The notes: a model not told the origin generated them from the sequence alone. Shown: positions 15,770 through 25,130, numbered from the stretch's first letter. The stretch is DNA of 30,584 nucleotides from Acidobacteriaceae bacterium (GCA_003133425.1 PKXI01000311.1:1-30584), one strand, 5' to 3'. Made by a program: numbers and translations.

Positions 15770-18700
15770 CAGATATTGGAATCAAGCAGGTTGCGGAGAG
15801 GATTCATAGTCGCCTTCAGCGCTACCTAGAAGCGCAATACCATATCAAAGATCCTGCGCTCATCGAAGAACGCCGTTTATTGCTCCTCGAGCCTGGTGCC
15901 ATCGCGCAACGACCATTCGTGGAGGTCACCCCCTCCTACGCCGTCGAAAGCGGATTCAACGATTTGAAGATTCCGCAGACCGTCAGTAATATTCTTACGG
16001 AGTTGGGCGCGTTCTCGCCATCAATTGGCATCTATCCGCCTTACAAGCACCAGGCAGATGCACTGGAGGCATTCTTTGGGAACAATGCCGATGACTTGAT
16101 TGTTGCCACCGGGACCGGATCAGGAAAAACAGAGACATTTCTCTACTCTGCAATTGGTTCACTCGCCACGGAAGGCACGGAGAGGCCAGCGTCATTCGCA
16201 AAGCCTGGCGTCCGGGTCCTGCTGCTCTATCCAATGAACGCTCTGGTCAGCGACCAGACGTCTCGGCTCCGGAGACTCTTCGGCGATGAGCGCATGGCCG
16301 GCTTATTCGAGACGCGCTGGGGACGACGCACGCGCTTCGGCATGTACACAAGCCGCACGCCATACCCAGGGATACGAACGAACGACAAGGACGGTCGGAA
16401 CATCGCGCCGTTGCTGGAATACTTTGTCGAACTCGAAGAATCCGAGGATGCAGAAAAGCAGAACCTGGTTAAGGAATTAAAGAGCCGCGGCCGTTGGCCG
16501 GCGAAAGACCTTATCGGATTTTTCGCTCCCGATGAAGAAGAAGTAAAGACCTATAAGTCAGGAAAGAACGCCGGAAAGACGTACCGGTCGAGACACTGGG
16601 ATCACCGTCTGTTTACGCAGCCCGGTGATCGTGAGTTGCTTACCCGGCACGAGATCCAAATGAATCCCCCTGATCTGCTCGTCACCAACTACTCGATGCT
16701 CGAGTATATGTTGCTGCGTCCGATCGAACGCTCGATCTTCCGCAAGACCAGGGACTGGCTGGCGAGCGACTCTCGCAACCAGTTCCTTTTGATTCTCGAC
16801 GAAGCCCACATGTATCGCGGCGTCGCGGGCGCGGAAGTTGGCCTTCTGATACGGCGACTCCAATCGAGGCTCGGGATCTCCCGCAATCAAATGCGGTGCA
16901 TCCTGACCAGCGCAAGTTTGGGCGATGGCCCGACAGCAGAGGCGGCCGGAAAGTCGTTTGGAGAGGCTCTGACCGGCAAGCGTACGAGCGGTGGCTTTAC
17001 CGTCATTCGCGGCACAAAAGAGGAGCGGGCAAAATCTGCCCCTGGAACGACGCAAGAAGCAACTGCATTTGCGGCTGTCAATCCCACTGTATTCGCTGGG
17101 ATCGACAAACTAGCCATCGAACAGGCACTTGTCTCAGTCGCAACGTCACTTCGCTGGGACGCGCCCAATGGCGACCCGCGACAGTACGTTGGCAAGCAAC
17201 TCTCGGGTGTGGGCCCCCTGGAACTCTTGATTGAAGTCTGCGCCGGAAACGGAACAGCATTCGAATCGCTGGCACATCAGCTCTTCCCAACGGTATCCCA
17301 GGAACAGTCTGAGAAGGCGACCGATGGCCTTCTCGCATTAGGTTCCTACGCCAGACGCAATGAAAGTGGGCGACAAGAGCAGCCGTTACTCCCAACGCGA
17401 GTTCACATGTTCTTCCGGGGGCTACCTTCGGTCCACGCTTGCTTGAACGAAGAGTGTACTGAGCGAAGGGATTCGGTAGATGGAAAGACTGTTCTGGGGC
17501 GTTTCTATACCGAGCCTCGCACTAACTGCAAATGTGGTGCACGAGTCTTTGAGATCTTTACTCATCGGGATTGCGGCACATCCTTCATGCGTGCATTCGG
17601 CGTCGGGCGCAGAGCGGATTTTCTGTGGAACGAGCCCGGTGGAACGCTCTCTCAATTTGGCGCTCCCCTCCACGAGATCCACTTCCTGATTGAAGACCCG
17701 CACCCGGACCAGGTTCGCAGCGTGGAGCCGGTGTGGCTCGATATTGCGACGGGCCGTCTGCAGGAAAAGCAGCCGTCCGAAACGTCTGGATTCAGGCTCG
17801 TGTACCGGCCCACGGAGTCGGACGAGGGCGAAGGGCTGTCCACGTTCACGAATTGCCCCGTCTGTACGCGCCGAACGAACACTGGCGGGTCGCTCAAGAT
17901 CATGGATCTGGCGACGAAGGGTGAGCAGCCATTTGCGAATCTCATCCGGGAACAGTTTGTTAATCAGGTCGCGACCAAACCCCTCGACGAACGTCATCCA
18001 AACGAAGGCCGCAAAGCCCTGCTCTTCAGCGACGGCCGGCAGAAGGCAGCTCGGCTGGCACGGGATCTCCCGCGTGAAGTGGAGCGCGATTCTCTCCGTG
18101 AGGCCCTCATCGCTGCGCTCAAGGAACTTGCCGACATTGGCAAAGACTCCGTTCCAGACGAAACACTCTACGCTGCGTTTGTCCTAGTCTGCGCACGCCA
18201 TCATCTGCACTTCTTTGATGGGCTGGACCAGAAGGCGCTACTGGAGGACTGCCACCGCCTCGAAAAGGACTACGACCTCGATCTTGATCTCGCCCTTCAA
18301 GACGGATGGAAAGCCACGCCCACAACGCGCTTTCGTCAGGCTTTGTTGCGTCAGATCAGCGATCCGTACTATTCGCTGATCGCTGCTTGCGCGGTCGTGG
18401 TGCAGCCGCGCAAGACGAAACTCAAACTGCTTGAACGTCGCGTGACGGCGGTGCCCGCCGAGACGTTAGCCGAGATTGCAGAGGCGTGGATTCACGAGAT
18501 GCTTTACCACAACGCCTTTGACCCGATTCTTTCACTGACGGCGCGCTACCAGGAGTTCCCGTATTTCGAGGCGATTCGTGCGGAGGACGGCCTCAAGAAA
18601 CTCTTTGGCGAAATTGCGAAGCTGGCGCACTTGGAGGCAGACACAGTCGAGCAATTACGCAGTGAGCTTTTCGATGTGTTCACGCGGACGGCAGTCAGCG

Positions 18701-21231
18701 CGGACGATTCAGGGCGACTGCTCACCGGTGACGCACTCACGATCAAGACAGCGATCGACGACGTCTGGTCGCAGTGCCTCTTCTGTGGCTATGTGCAGCT
18801 CAAACCATTTCTCGGCTCATGCGCGGAGTGTGGACAAAAGCAACTTGAGCCGCGTCCACCCGACCATCCATATATGCGGGCCAGGAAGGACTTCTTTCGT
18901 GAGCCCCTTCGGGCGGTTCTGAAGGGGCAGCGGCCTGTCCATATCACCGCAGAAGAACACACAGCACAGCTATCACAGCGAGACACTGGGGTCGTTTACG
19001 CAACTACCGAAGAGTTTGAACTGCGCTTTCAGGATGTTCCTTTGGGAAAGGACAAGCCTGCCGTTGATGTCTTGAGTTGCACCACCACGATGGAAGTGGG
19101 CATCGACATCGGATCGTTGACCGCAGTTGGTCTGCGGACAGTCCCGCCGCTGAGGGAAAACTATCAGCAGCGCGCAGGCCGCGCCGGGCGCAGAGGGACA
19201 TCCGTTTCAAGCGTGCTCACCTTCGCTCAGGGAGGGCCGCACGATGCTTTTCATTTCGAACATCCGGAGGTAATGATCAGCGGGCAGGCTCGTGAGCCGC
19301 GCATCAAGTCGGACAACCGGCGCTTGGCCCGACGGCACATCTACTCATACCTCCTTCAGACGTTCTTTCATGAGCAGATGGATCAATTGCCGGAGGCACA
19401 GCAAGAAAGTCTCGCTGCCTCCAGGCCCGATCTCATGAGCGCCTTCGGACTGGCCACGGCATTTTTCAACGGCAACGACCAGTTCACTTTCGGAGTTTTC
19501 GAGCAGTGGATGAAGGGGCCGAACTCAAAGGGGATCCGCGACCGTATCGGGTCATGGCTTCCCAATGAGCTGTTTCCCGATGCGAGCAACCGCGAAACCG
19601 AGAAGGCCGCCTTTGTTAAGGCGATCAGTGGCGAACTGATCAAGGAACTCACTGTAATCGGAGAGGAAGTTGAGGCAAATGAACCCGCTAGCGAGCAGGA
19701 AACACTTGAGCCAGAAGAAACAGCTGAACCCCTCACATTACTCGATCTGCTCTTCGACAAGGGTCTGCTGCCTTCCTATGCTTTTCCAACGGACCTCTGC
19801 AGCTTCGTGATCCAGGAGCGCGCGAATTTTGGTAAGGTCATCGAACGGGAGCGCCCGCAACTCGCGAAGACGCAGGCTCTGAGCGAATACGCGCCGGGAA
19901 GAATCCTTGTCGTCAATAAGCAAACATATCGGGTGGGAGGAATCTTCTTCGATGGTTTGGCAACGGCGAGTCCAGCCGAGGGATTTTTTGATGGCGTGCG
20001 CGACCGGTATATCGGATGTCCACGTTGCTCGTTCGTTAGGCTGGAAGAGACAACAGACGTTGCGAGTCCACCTTCTCAAACAGAATGCCCAGTCTGCCAC
20101 GGCGAGCTACAGGCGAATGAACTGCTTGATCCGCCCGCATTCTCTCCAGAGGCTGGCAGGCGCCTGAGGGATGAGGACAGGGATCAGGACATTACCTACG
20201 CTTCCAGCGCCCAACTTCCCGAATTGGTCGATCGGGACTTTCAATGGGACAGTCTCACTGGATCACAAATCTCCTTTGCCTATCGGGAAGGGGTTAAGCT
20301 GATCGTTACCAACAAAGGCAAGAACGGAACAGGCTTCGGCGTCTGTGAGACTTGCGGCGCTGCTTGGCTCTCTGACGATCCTGATTCTGAAAAGGAACAC
20401 GCGCGCCCCTTCCTGCTGCCAGACTACGTCTACAAGAGGGAGCAGCCGCCTAAGCATTGCCCCGGTCACGTCCGGAAAGGCCTGTATCTTGGACACCAGT
20501 TCCGCACCGACATCTTGCTTCTTCGGCTCGAATTCGAGGCGACGATGGACTTCAGTCCAGAGCGCCCATGGGTTAACGACGCACTTGCAACCTGTGCGGA
20601 GGCTGTGGCGCTAGGGTCAAGCCTTGGCCTTTCTATCGATCCAGGCGAACTCAGTTCTGGCTACCGTTTCGTGCCGGCAACACATGGGGGCGCTGGAACC
20701 GCGGAGATATACCTCTTCGATACTGCGTCGGGCGGTGCAGGCTACGCATACGAAGTGGGCAGGAATCTACAAGCGATGTTGCCTCGCATCGAGGAACTGC
20801 TAACGGTCTGTCCAGCGCACTGTGAACGCTCTTGTACAAAGTGCCTGCGGCACTACGGTAATCGCTTCCTACATCCACGGCTGGATCGCCGGCTGGGCTT
20901 GCAGTTCCTTCGATACGCGAGATTCAGCGAGCAACCGGCGATTCCGTTTGCCGAGGCGCAAAGGAAGACTCTCGAACCATTGGCGAGATTTCTCCAACTG
21001 GAGGGGTGGACTCTCAGGTGGGATGATACGGCCCTGCTCGCCACGCCGGTCGACGGAAGCAAATCTGTCGCGATCGGTACCTATCCCGCACTTCTATCCA
21101 AGACAGAGGCAGAAAAACGTCATCCTCTGTTGCACGGTCCAGGAGGAACCCGCATTCTGTTGCCCGACTACCTCGTGGAGCGGGATCTGCCGTCCGCCTA
21201 TCAGGAGGTGATGAAGCATGTCAAAGTATAG
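15766..21231 (+). CDS. DruE-like DEAH-box helicase with DUF1998 (1821 aa)
   Basis: This is a giant SF2 helicase. Motif I is GTGSGKTE (~116-123), Ia is LLLYPMNALVSDQ, motif II is LILDEAHMYRG (~342-352) and motif III is TSASLG (~381). The C-terminal core has ALLFSDGRQKAARLA (~752), the motif V region TTTMEVGIDIG (~1105-1115) and motif VI QQRAGRAGRRG (~1133). Several cysteine pairs lie outside the core, at about 558-590, 1004-1025, 1417-1445 and 1526. The C-terminus is a DUF1998 domain with ASGGAGYAYEVG and CPAHCERSCTKCLRHYGN (~1685-1702). DEAD/DEAH plus DUF1998 at this length is the hallmark of DruE; DISARM DrmA/DrmB share parts. It probably moves on phage DNA as the motor of the system. Confidence 0.9.
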   Translation: MTDIGIKQVAERIHSRLQRYLEAQYHIKDPALIEERRLLLLEPGAIAQRPFVEVTPSYAVESGFNDLKIPQTVSNILTELGAFSPSIGIYPPYKHQADALEAFFGNNADDLIVATGTGSGKTETFLYSAIGSLATEGTERPASFAKPGVRVLLLYPMNALVSDQTSRLRRLFGDERMAGLFETRWGRRTRFGMYTSRTPYPGIRTNDKDGRNIAPLLEYFVELEESEDAEKQNLVKELKSRGRWPAKDLIGFFAPDEEEVKTYKSGKNAGKTYRSRHWDHRLFTQPGDRELLTRHEIQMNPPDLLVTNYSMLEYMLLRPIERSIFRKTRDWLASDSRNQFLLILDEAHMYRGVAGAEVGLLIRRLQSRLGISRNQMRCILTSASLGDGPTAEAAGKSFGEALTGKRTSGGFTVIRGTKEERAKSAPGTTQEATAFAAVNPTVFAGIDKLAIEQALVSVATSLRWDAPNGDPRQYVGKQLSGVGPLELLIEVCAGNGTAFESLAHQLFPTVSQEQSEKATDGLLALGSYARRNESGRQEQPLLPTRVHMFFRGLPSVHACLNEECTERRDSVDGKTVLGRFYTEPRTNCKCGARVFEIFTHRDCGTSFMRAFGVGRRADFLWNEPGGTLSQFGAPLHEIHFLIEDPHPDQVRSVEPVWLDIATGRLQEKQPSETSGFRLVYRPTESDEGEGLSTFTNCPVCTRRTNTGGSLKIMDLATKGEQPFANLIREQFVNQVATKPLDERHPNEGRKALLFSDGRQKAARLARDLPREVERDSLREALIAALKELADIGKDSVPDETLYAAFVLVCARHHLHFFDGLDQKALLEDCHRLEKDYDLDLDLALQDGWKATPTTRFRQALLRQISDPYYSLIAACAVVVQPRKTKLKLLERRVTAVPAETLAEIAEAWIHEMLYHNAFDPILSLTARYQEFPYFEAIRAEDGLKKLFGEIAKLAHLEADTVEQLRSELFDVFTRTAVSADDSGRLLTGDALTIKTAIDDVWSQCLFCGYVQLKPFLGSCAECGQKQLEPRPPDHPYMRARKDFFREPLRAVLKGQRPVHITAEEHTAQLSQRDTGVVYATTEEFELRFQDVPLGKDKPAVDVLSCTTTMEVGIDIGSLTAVGLRTVPPLRENYQQRAGRAGRRGTSVSSVLTFAQGGPHDAFHFEHPEVMISGQAREPRIKSDNRRLARRHIYSYLLQTFFHEQMDQLPEAQQESLAASRPDLMSAFGLATAFFNGNDQFTFGVFEQWMKGPNSKGIRDRIGSWLPNELFPDASNRETEKAAFVKAISGELIKELTVIGEEVEANEPASEQETLEPEETAEPLTLLDLLFDKGLLPSYAFPTDLCSFVIQERANFGKVIERERPQLAKTQALSEYAPGRILVVNKQTYRVGGIFFDGLATASPAEGFFDGVRDRYIGCPRCSFVRLEETTDVASPPSQTECPVCHGELQANELLDPPAFSPEAGRRLRDEDRDQDITYASSAQLPELVDRDFQWDSLTGSQISFAYREGVKLIVTNKGKNGTGFGVCETCGAAWLSDDPDSEKEHARPFLLPDYVYKREQPPKHCPGHVRKGLYLGHQFRTDILLLRLEFEATMDFSPERPWVNDALATCAEAVALGSSLGLSIDPGELSSGYRFVPATHGGAGTAEIYLFDTASGGAGYAYEVGRNLQAMLPRIEELLTVCPAHCERSCTKCLRHYGNRFLHPRLDRRLGLQFLRYARFSEQPAIPFAEAQRKTLEPLARFLQLEGWTLRWDDTALLATPVDGSKSVAIGTYPALLSKTEAEKRHPLLHGPGGTRILLPDYLVERDLPSAYQEVMKHVKV
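21203..21212 (+). promoter_or_regulatory. Strong ribosome binding site for the GHKL gene inside the helicase gene
   Basis: AGGAGGTGAT, almost fully complementary to the 16S 3' end, lies six bases before the ATG at 21218 and within the last codons of the helicase. It decides the start, which gives a 14-bp overlap. Confidence 0.8.
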
Positions 21232-22717
21232 GACTGGAGAATATCCTCTGGTGGCGATCCAAACCTTCATCGAAGCGACACGGGATTCCGGCTACAAGAG
21301 CACAGCCGCAGCTCTTTCCGAACTCGTCGACAACTCCTTTGAAGCCGAGGCGAGCGCAGTGTCCGTCTGCTTGTCCGAGGATGCTGACGGCAAGTGCATC
21401 ACCGTGACAGATAATGGAATCGGAATGTCTCGCCAGACCATGCAACTGGCGTTGCAGTTCGGGGGCAGCACACGGTTCAACTCTCGGATAGGTACAGGAC
21501 GCTATGGCATGGGCTTGCCGAATGGTTCCTTGAGTCAGGCCCGTCGTGTGGATGTTTACAGTTGGACAGCCCCAGGAAAAATCTGGGCAAGCTACCTCGA
21601 TGTCGACGAGATTGCCTCAGGAGGTCTCTCTTCCGTTCCGGCACCCAGCCGGTTCAAACCAGATGCCCCTGAAGATGCTCCGTTGTCGCCAACCGGGACC
21701 GTGGTCGCGCTAACTAAATGCGACCGGCTTGACTTTCGTACGCAGAAGACGCAGGCAAAGTACCTCCACCTGGAATTTGGTCGCACCTTCCGTCACCAGC
21801 TATACAGCGGCAAGAAGCTGTTGATCAACGGCGAACGGGTCAAGCCGATTGATCCGCTCTTTCTCCGAAACGGCAACAACCTAACCGGTGCAATACCTTA
21901 TGGGCCCACCCTCCGCTACGACGTAGCCTCGCCGGAAGGTAAAGCTTCGCAAATCTCGGTCAGGTTCGCCGTGCTGCCTATCGAACAGTGGTGCTCTCTA
22001 TCCAACGAAGAGAAGAACGCACACGGAATCTCAAAGGGTGCTGGCGTTTCTATGGTGCGCGGCGGCCGCGAGATCGACTGCGGATGGTACTTCATGGGTT
22101 CCAAGAGGAAGGAGAACTACGATGACTGGTGGCGCTGCGAGATCTCCTTCTCCCCTGAACTCGATGAGTTGTTCGGTGTTACCCACACGAAGCAGAAAAT
22201 CTATCCCACCGAGATGCTGGAAAACATCCTGACGCCGGATCTGGAGCGCATTGCCAGAGAACTGAACAGCCTCGTTCGGCGCCGGTACCTCGCTGTCCGC
22301 GAAGAGTCAGTAGAATTGAAGAGTACGGCTGTCGCAGAGCATAAGGATCCCCTGATGGTTCCGGTCATTTTCCGCGACCGGAGCGCGCATAGCTCTCCGC
22401 GCTTGCGGGGAAAAATTGCGCAACTGGGTTACAGAATCGATGAACAGGTATTGGAAGAGGTCAGTTTCTATCGTCCATCGCTTGCACACGAGCGACTCAC
22501 ACTAACACTGAACCGCGAGCATAATTTCTACCAGAAAATCTATCAGCCTTTGGCCGCAACTCAACAGATCGAATCTGCGAGAGTATTGAATCAGCTACAA
22601 CTCATGCTCCTCGCAGTCGGGCGTGCCGAATGCGCATTGCGATCGGCAGAGGAGAAGATTGCTGTCCAAAGGTTGCGGGAAATGTGGAGCAATGCTCTTA
22701 TGGCATTTTTGGATTAG
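21218..22717 (+). CDS. GHKL (MORC-like) ATPase
   Basis: This 499-residue protein has an N-terminal Bergerat-fold ATPase: N-box ALSELVDNSFEAEA (about residues 28-41), G1 VTDNGIGM (about 62-69), and G2 GTGRYGMGLPNG (about 91-102). A transducer-like domain follows with GGREIDCGWYF, DDWWRCEISFSPELDELFG and the conserved-lysine region THTKQKIYP (about 320-330). There is no HisKA box, so it is not a sensor kinase. The layout is that of prokaryotic MORC-like or MutL-like GHKL proteins, which dimerise on ATP and clamp DNA. It overlaps the helicase gene by 14 bp and lies 12 bp before the DruA-like gene. Its role in this operon (clamping or sensing DNA) is inferred. Confidence 0.88.
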   Translation: MSKYRTGEYPLVAIQTFIEATRDSGYKSTAAALSELVDNSFEAEASAVSVCLSEDADGKCITVTDNGIGMSRQTMQLALQFGGSTRFNSRIGTGRYGMGLPNGSLSQARRVDVYSWTAPGKIWASYLDVDEIASGGLSSVPAPSRFKPDAPEDAPLSPTGTVVALTKCDRLDFRTQKTQAKYLHLEFGRTFRHQLYSGKKLLINGERVKPIDPLFLRNGNNLTGAIPYGPTLRYDVASPEGKASQISVRFAVLPIEQWCSLSNEEKNAHGISKGAGVSMVRGGREIDCGWYFMGSKRKENYDDWWRCEISFSPELDELFGVTHTKQKIYPTEMLENILTPDLERIARELNSLVRRRYLAVREESVELKSTAVAEHKDPLMVPVIFRDRSAHSSPRLRGKIAQLGYRIDEQVLEEVSFYRPSLAHERLTLTLNREHNFYQKIYQPLAATQQIESARVLNQLQLMLLAVGRAECALRSAEEKIAVQRLREMWSNALMAFLD

Positions 22718-22729
22718 GACGCAATCAAG

Positions 22730-24730
22730 ATGGGTCAATCAGTTGCTCTTAATCCGAACCTCCGTGTGCTCATGCCGCTCTTCCGCGAGCGATGCGCGTG
22801 CATTCGAAGGATGGTTCGAAACTGCCATGAGACAGTCTCCGGTGAGCTAATCCATCGACTTCGTTCCAAAATTCTCGTTCGCCTGGAAAAGCCGACAAAG
22901 GCACAACTCCATGAGGAACTGGAACTGATCGGAGCCCTGAGCGTCACAATCGACCTCATTGCCCAGGGATGGCGCGTTGTTACTACTTCTCCCGAGGTCG
23001 TATTGGGGTTCACTAACGGGCTCTCTCCAGAAGCGGAGAAGGAGCGTATCCGGCACGTTCACCTCATTGATCGGGATGAACAGTTGCGCAAGCCAGCGAC
23101 GCGCTCCTTCATTAAGGGGATGGAAAAGCGCCGCCTTACTACGGAAGGCTGGCACTCCATCTATTCGGTGATGCGGGACGGCGCGAGTTTGGGCCAAGAA
23201 CTGTCGGCGATACGCACGGCCGCTGACCCGGAAGCCAAACTCGAGCAACTTCGCCGCACAGTCAAGCCGTACATTCAGTTCGTCGAATCAGATGCTTATT
23301 GTGAGCAGACCGGGCTTCGCCTGCAGGACATCTGGCGGTACTTCCGGCACACGTGGGTCAACTCGTATAAAAGCGTGCCCGGTCGATCCATGATGATTCT
23401 CATTCGCGATGGTGCAGTTAAGTACCATCCAGTGATTGGGATAGCCTGCCTCGCCAGTTCCGTGGTCCAGCAGTCGGCGCGAGACAAATGGATTGGCTGG
23501 GATGCTGAAAGCGCTATCGAGCACTTCCGAAATTCAACAAATCCCAAACGTGATGCGGCGTGGCTTGTTGCCGAGGTTGACCGCTTCATAAAGAACATTT
23601 ATCTCAAAGACCTCCTCGATAGCGCGATCATCTCGCGTGCAGACTTGCGGAGGCCGACGCCACTTTCGGTCGAGAAGCTTCTTAAGGATTCTGAGCGCGC
23701 CATTCGGCAGCACCGGCGCTATCCGAACGCCGCTCGGCACAAGCATGTGACCTCCGGCTCAGTTGCAGAGTGGCGGGCCCGTGCAGAGACGAGCCTTTTC
23801 CGGAGCAAGCGGTCAAAGCAACTCGCGGTTCTGCTCTCGATCCGGCTGGCATTCCAGGAAGAGAAGATTGGCGATAACGTCACAAGATCCTCATGGAACC
23901 AAGCCTTCGAGCGCGCGCGATTCCGCCAAGCGGTGAGCCAGATCGTCCGCATGTTGAAAGGCGAGCGGGTGGGCGTCAGCATGATGGATATCACCGTCTG
24001 CGGTGCGGTGGCACCTTACAACTTCCTTCTCGGTGGCAAACTTGTCTGCCTGCTCCTGTGCAGCCCGGAAGTCGTCAACAGATATGAGCAGCGCTACAAA
24101 AGCCAAACTAGTCTCATCGCATCGAGCATGCGGGGAGCGCCGGTACATCGAAAGGCCCAACTGGTGCTGCTGTGCACTACAAGCCTTTACGGATCCGCGT
24201 TAAGCCAGTACAGCCGCGTCAAGATTCCTGCCGAAACAATCGGCGGCAAACGGTTCGAGAAGATCGAGTACCGCCCCATTGGGCTTAGCGAGGGCTTCGG
24301 GTCGTTTCATATCAGCCAGGAGACGCTTGGTCTAATTGCTACGTTGATAGCGCGATCGAAGGAGTCGCGGAAGGTAAACTCCATCTTCGGCGAGGGAGTG
24401 AACCCCCTAATGCGAAAAATCAGGGAGGGGCTGGAACTACTAGGCTTGCCATCCGATGTTCTAATGAACCACGGCAGCAAGCGCGTCGTGTATGGCATCG
24501 CTCTTGCCAGGAACTTCCGTAATGTCCTCCTCGGCTTCGCTGATTCTGCGCACTACAACGTTCCGCGAACTCGGGATAAACTCAGAACGGAGATGATTGC
24601 CGACTTCTGGCGCCAGCGGTGGCTACTCAGTCGCCTTGAGAAGCCCGGCATTCTGGATGAAGTCTCTAAACACTCGCTTGTCTACCCCATAAGACATGGA
24701 GCCCAGGTGATGCTTCCGATGGACCAATAA
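22730..24730 (+). CDS. DruA-like protein (DUF4338)
   Basis: This 666-residue protein ends the operon. The middle has YHPVIGIACLASSVV (~237-251) and ARDKWIGWD (~255-263), and the C-terminal half has CGAVAPYNFLLGGKLVCLLL (~424-443), then SLIASSMRG, VLLCTTSLYG, SQYSRVKIP and GFGSFHISQET (~522). These are the conserved words of DUF4338, the domain of DruA in Druantia defence. It is longer than the DruA proteins I know of: the first ~200 residues are extra and helical. The function of DUF4338 is not settled. In Druantia type I, druA comes first; here it is last, behind a GHKL ATPase. A small hairpin follows the stop. Confidence 0.85.
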   Translation: MGQSVALNPNLRVLMPLFRERCACIRRMVRNCHETVSGELIHRLRSKILVRLEKPTKAQLHEELELIGALSVTIDLIAQGWRVVTTSPEVVLGFTNGLSPEAEKERIRHVHLIDRDEQLRKPATRSFIKGMEKRRLTTEGWHSIYSVMRDGASLGQELSAIRTAADPEAKLEQLRRTVKPYIQFVESDAYCEQTGLRLQDIWRYFRHTWVNSYKSVPGRSMMILIRDGAVKYHPVIGIACLASSVVQQSARDKWIGWDAESAIEHFRNSTNPKRDAAWLVAEVDRFIKNIYLKDLLDSAIISRADLRRPTPLSVEKLLKDSERAIRQHRRYPNAARHKHVTSGSVAEWRARAETSLFRSKRSKQLAVLLSIRLAFQEEKIGDNVTRSSWNQAFERARFRQAVSQIVRMLKGERVGVSMMDITVCGAVAPYNFLLGGKLVCLLLCSPEVVNRYEQRYKSQTSLIASSMRGAPVHRKAQLVLLCTTSLYGSALSQYSRVKIPAETIGGKRFEKIEYRPIGLSEGFGSFHISQETLGLIATLIARSKESRKVNSIFGEGVNPLMRKIREGLELLGLPSDVLMNHGSKRVVYGIALARNFRNVLLGFADSAHYNVPRTRDKLRTEMIADFWRQRWLLSRLEKPGILDEVSKHSLVYPIRHGAQVMLPMDQ

Positions 24731-24736
24731 GCAAAA

Positions 24737-24753
24737 GTGTGCGAAGAGCACAC
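24737..24753 (+). terminator. Weak hairpin after the Druantia-like operon
   Basis: GTGTGC and GCACAC form a perfect 6-bp stem around GAAGA, starting six bases after the DruA-like stop. No run of T follows, so it is not a standard intrinsic terminator. It may stabilise the 3' end. Confidence 0.3.
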
Positions 24754-24996
24754 GAAGAAACATTCGTTCATGCACACTGATAGCCCATCTGGCCTTTACT
24801 AAGCATCAGTCTTTCTTTGTATTTCCACGTGGGGGAGACTGACGGGGGTTCAGTCTACCGAGATGAATGTCTGGAGTGGGGCACGTGTTTAATTCCTCAA
24901 CTACCAGGGTCGAATAGCACTCGACTGCGGCACGCGCGGAGCGGCAGTGCGCGTAGGTGCCAGCGCCAAAGACAGCAAAACTGGCGCAGTTGCAAC

Positions 24997-25018
24997 TGGT
25001 CCCGAGGTGGTCCCGAGG
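24997..25018 (+). repeat. Perfect 11-bp tandem duplication near the tRNA gene
   Basis: TGGTCCCGAGG is present twice head to tail. It lies about 35 bp from the 3' end of tRNA-Glu, in a stretch (24754-25052) with no gene. Nearby, CACGGGTTCAA at 25023-25033 is an exact inverted copy of part of the tRNA T-arm (25071-25081). These could be scars of past integration at the tRNA. Confidence 0.5.
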
Positions 25019-25052
25019 GCAGCACGGGTTCAACCTAAGTTATTGAAATATT

Positions 25053-25130
25053 TGGCGTCCCCGACGGGATTTGAACCCGTGTTATCGCCGTGAAAGGGCG
25101 GTGTCCTAGGCCGGGCTAGACGACGGGGAC
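25053..25130 (-). tRNA. tRNA-Glu (UUC)
   Basis: The acceptor arms GTCCCCG and CGGGGAC pair exactly, the T-arm is ACGGGTTCAAATCCCGT, and the anticodon loop CTTTCAC carries TTC (25092-25094 on the plus strand). The discriminator is G and the CCA end is encoded (25053-25055). The 3' end of the gene faces the accessory region, as expected where islands integrate into tRNA genes. No integrase gene is visible in the window. Confidence 0.97.

Noticed and set aside
21218..22717. Sensor histidine kinase
   Set aside because: The GHKL domain is at the N-terminus and there is no HisKA/H-box, membrane segment or response regulator neighbour.
10992..24730. DISARM, BREX or Dpd system
   Set aside because: There is no methylase, PglZ, PLD protein or deazaguanine enzyme. 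The DUF4338 protein points to Druantia instead.
24806..25033. Degraded integrase C-terminus beside the tRNA
   Set aside because: Translations of the stretch show no integrase Arg/His/Tyr motif; only the position suggested it.
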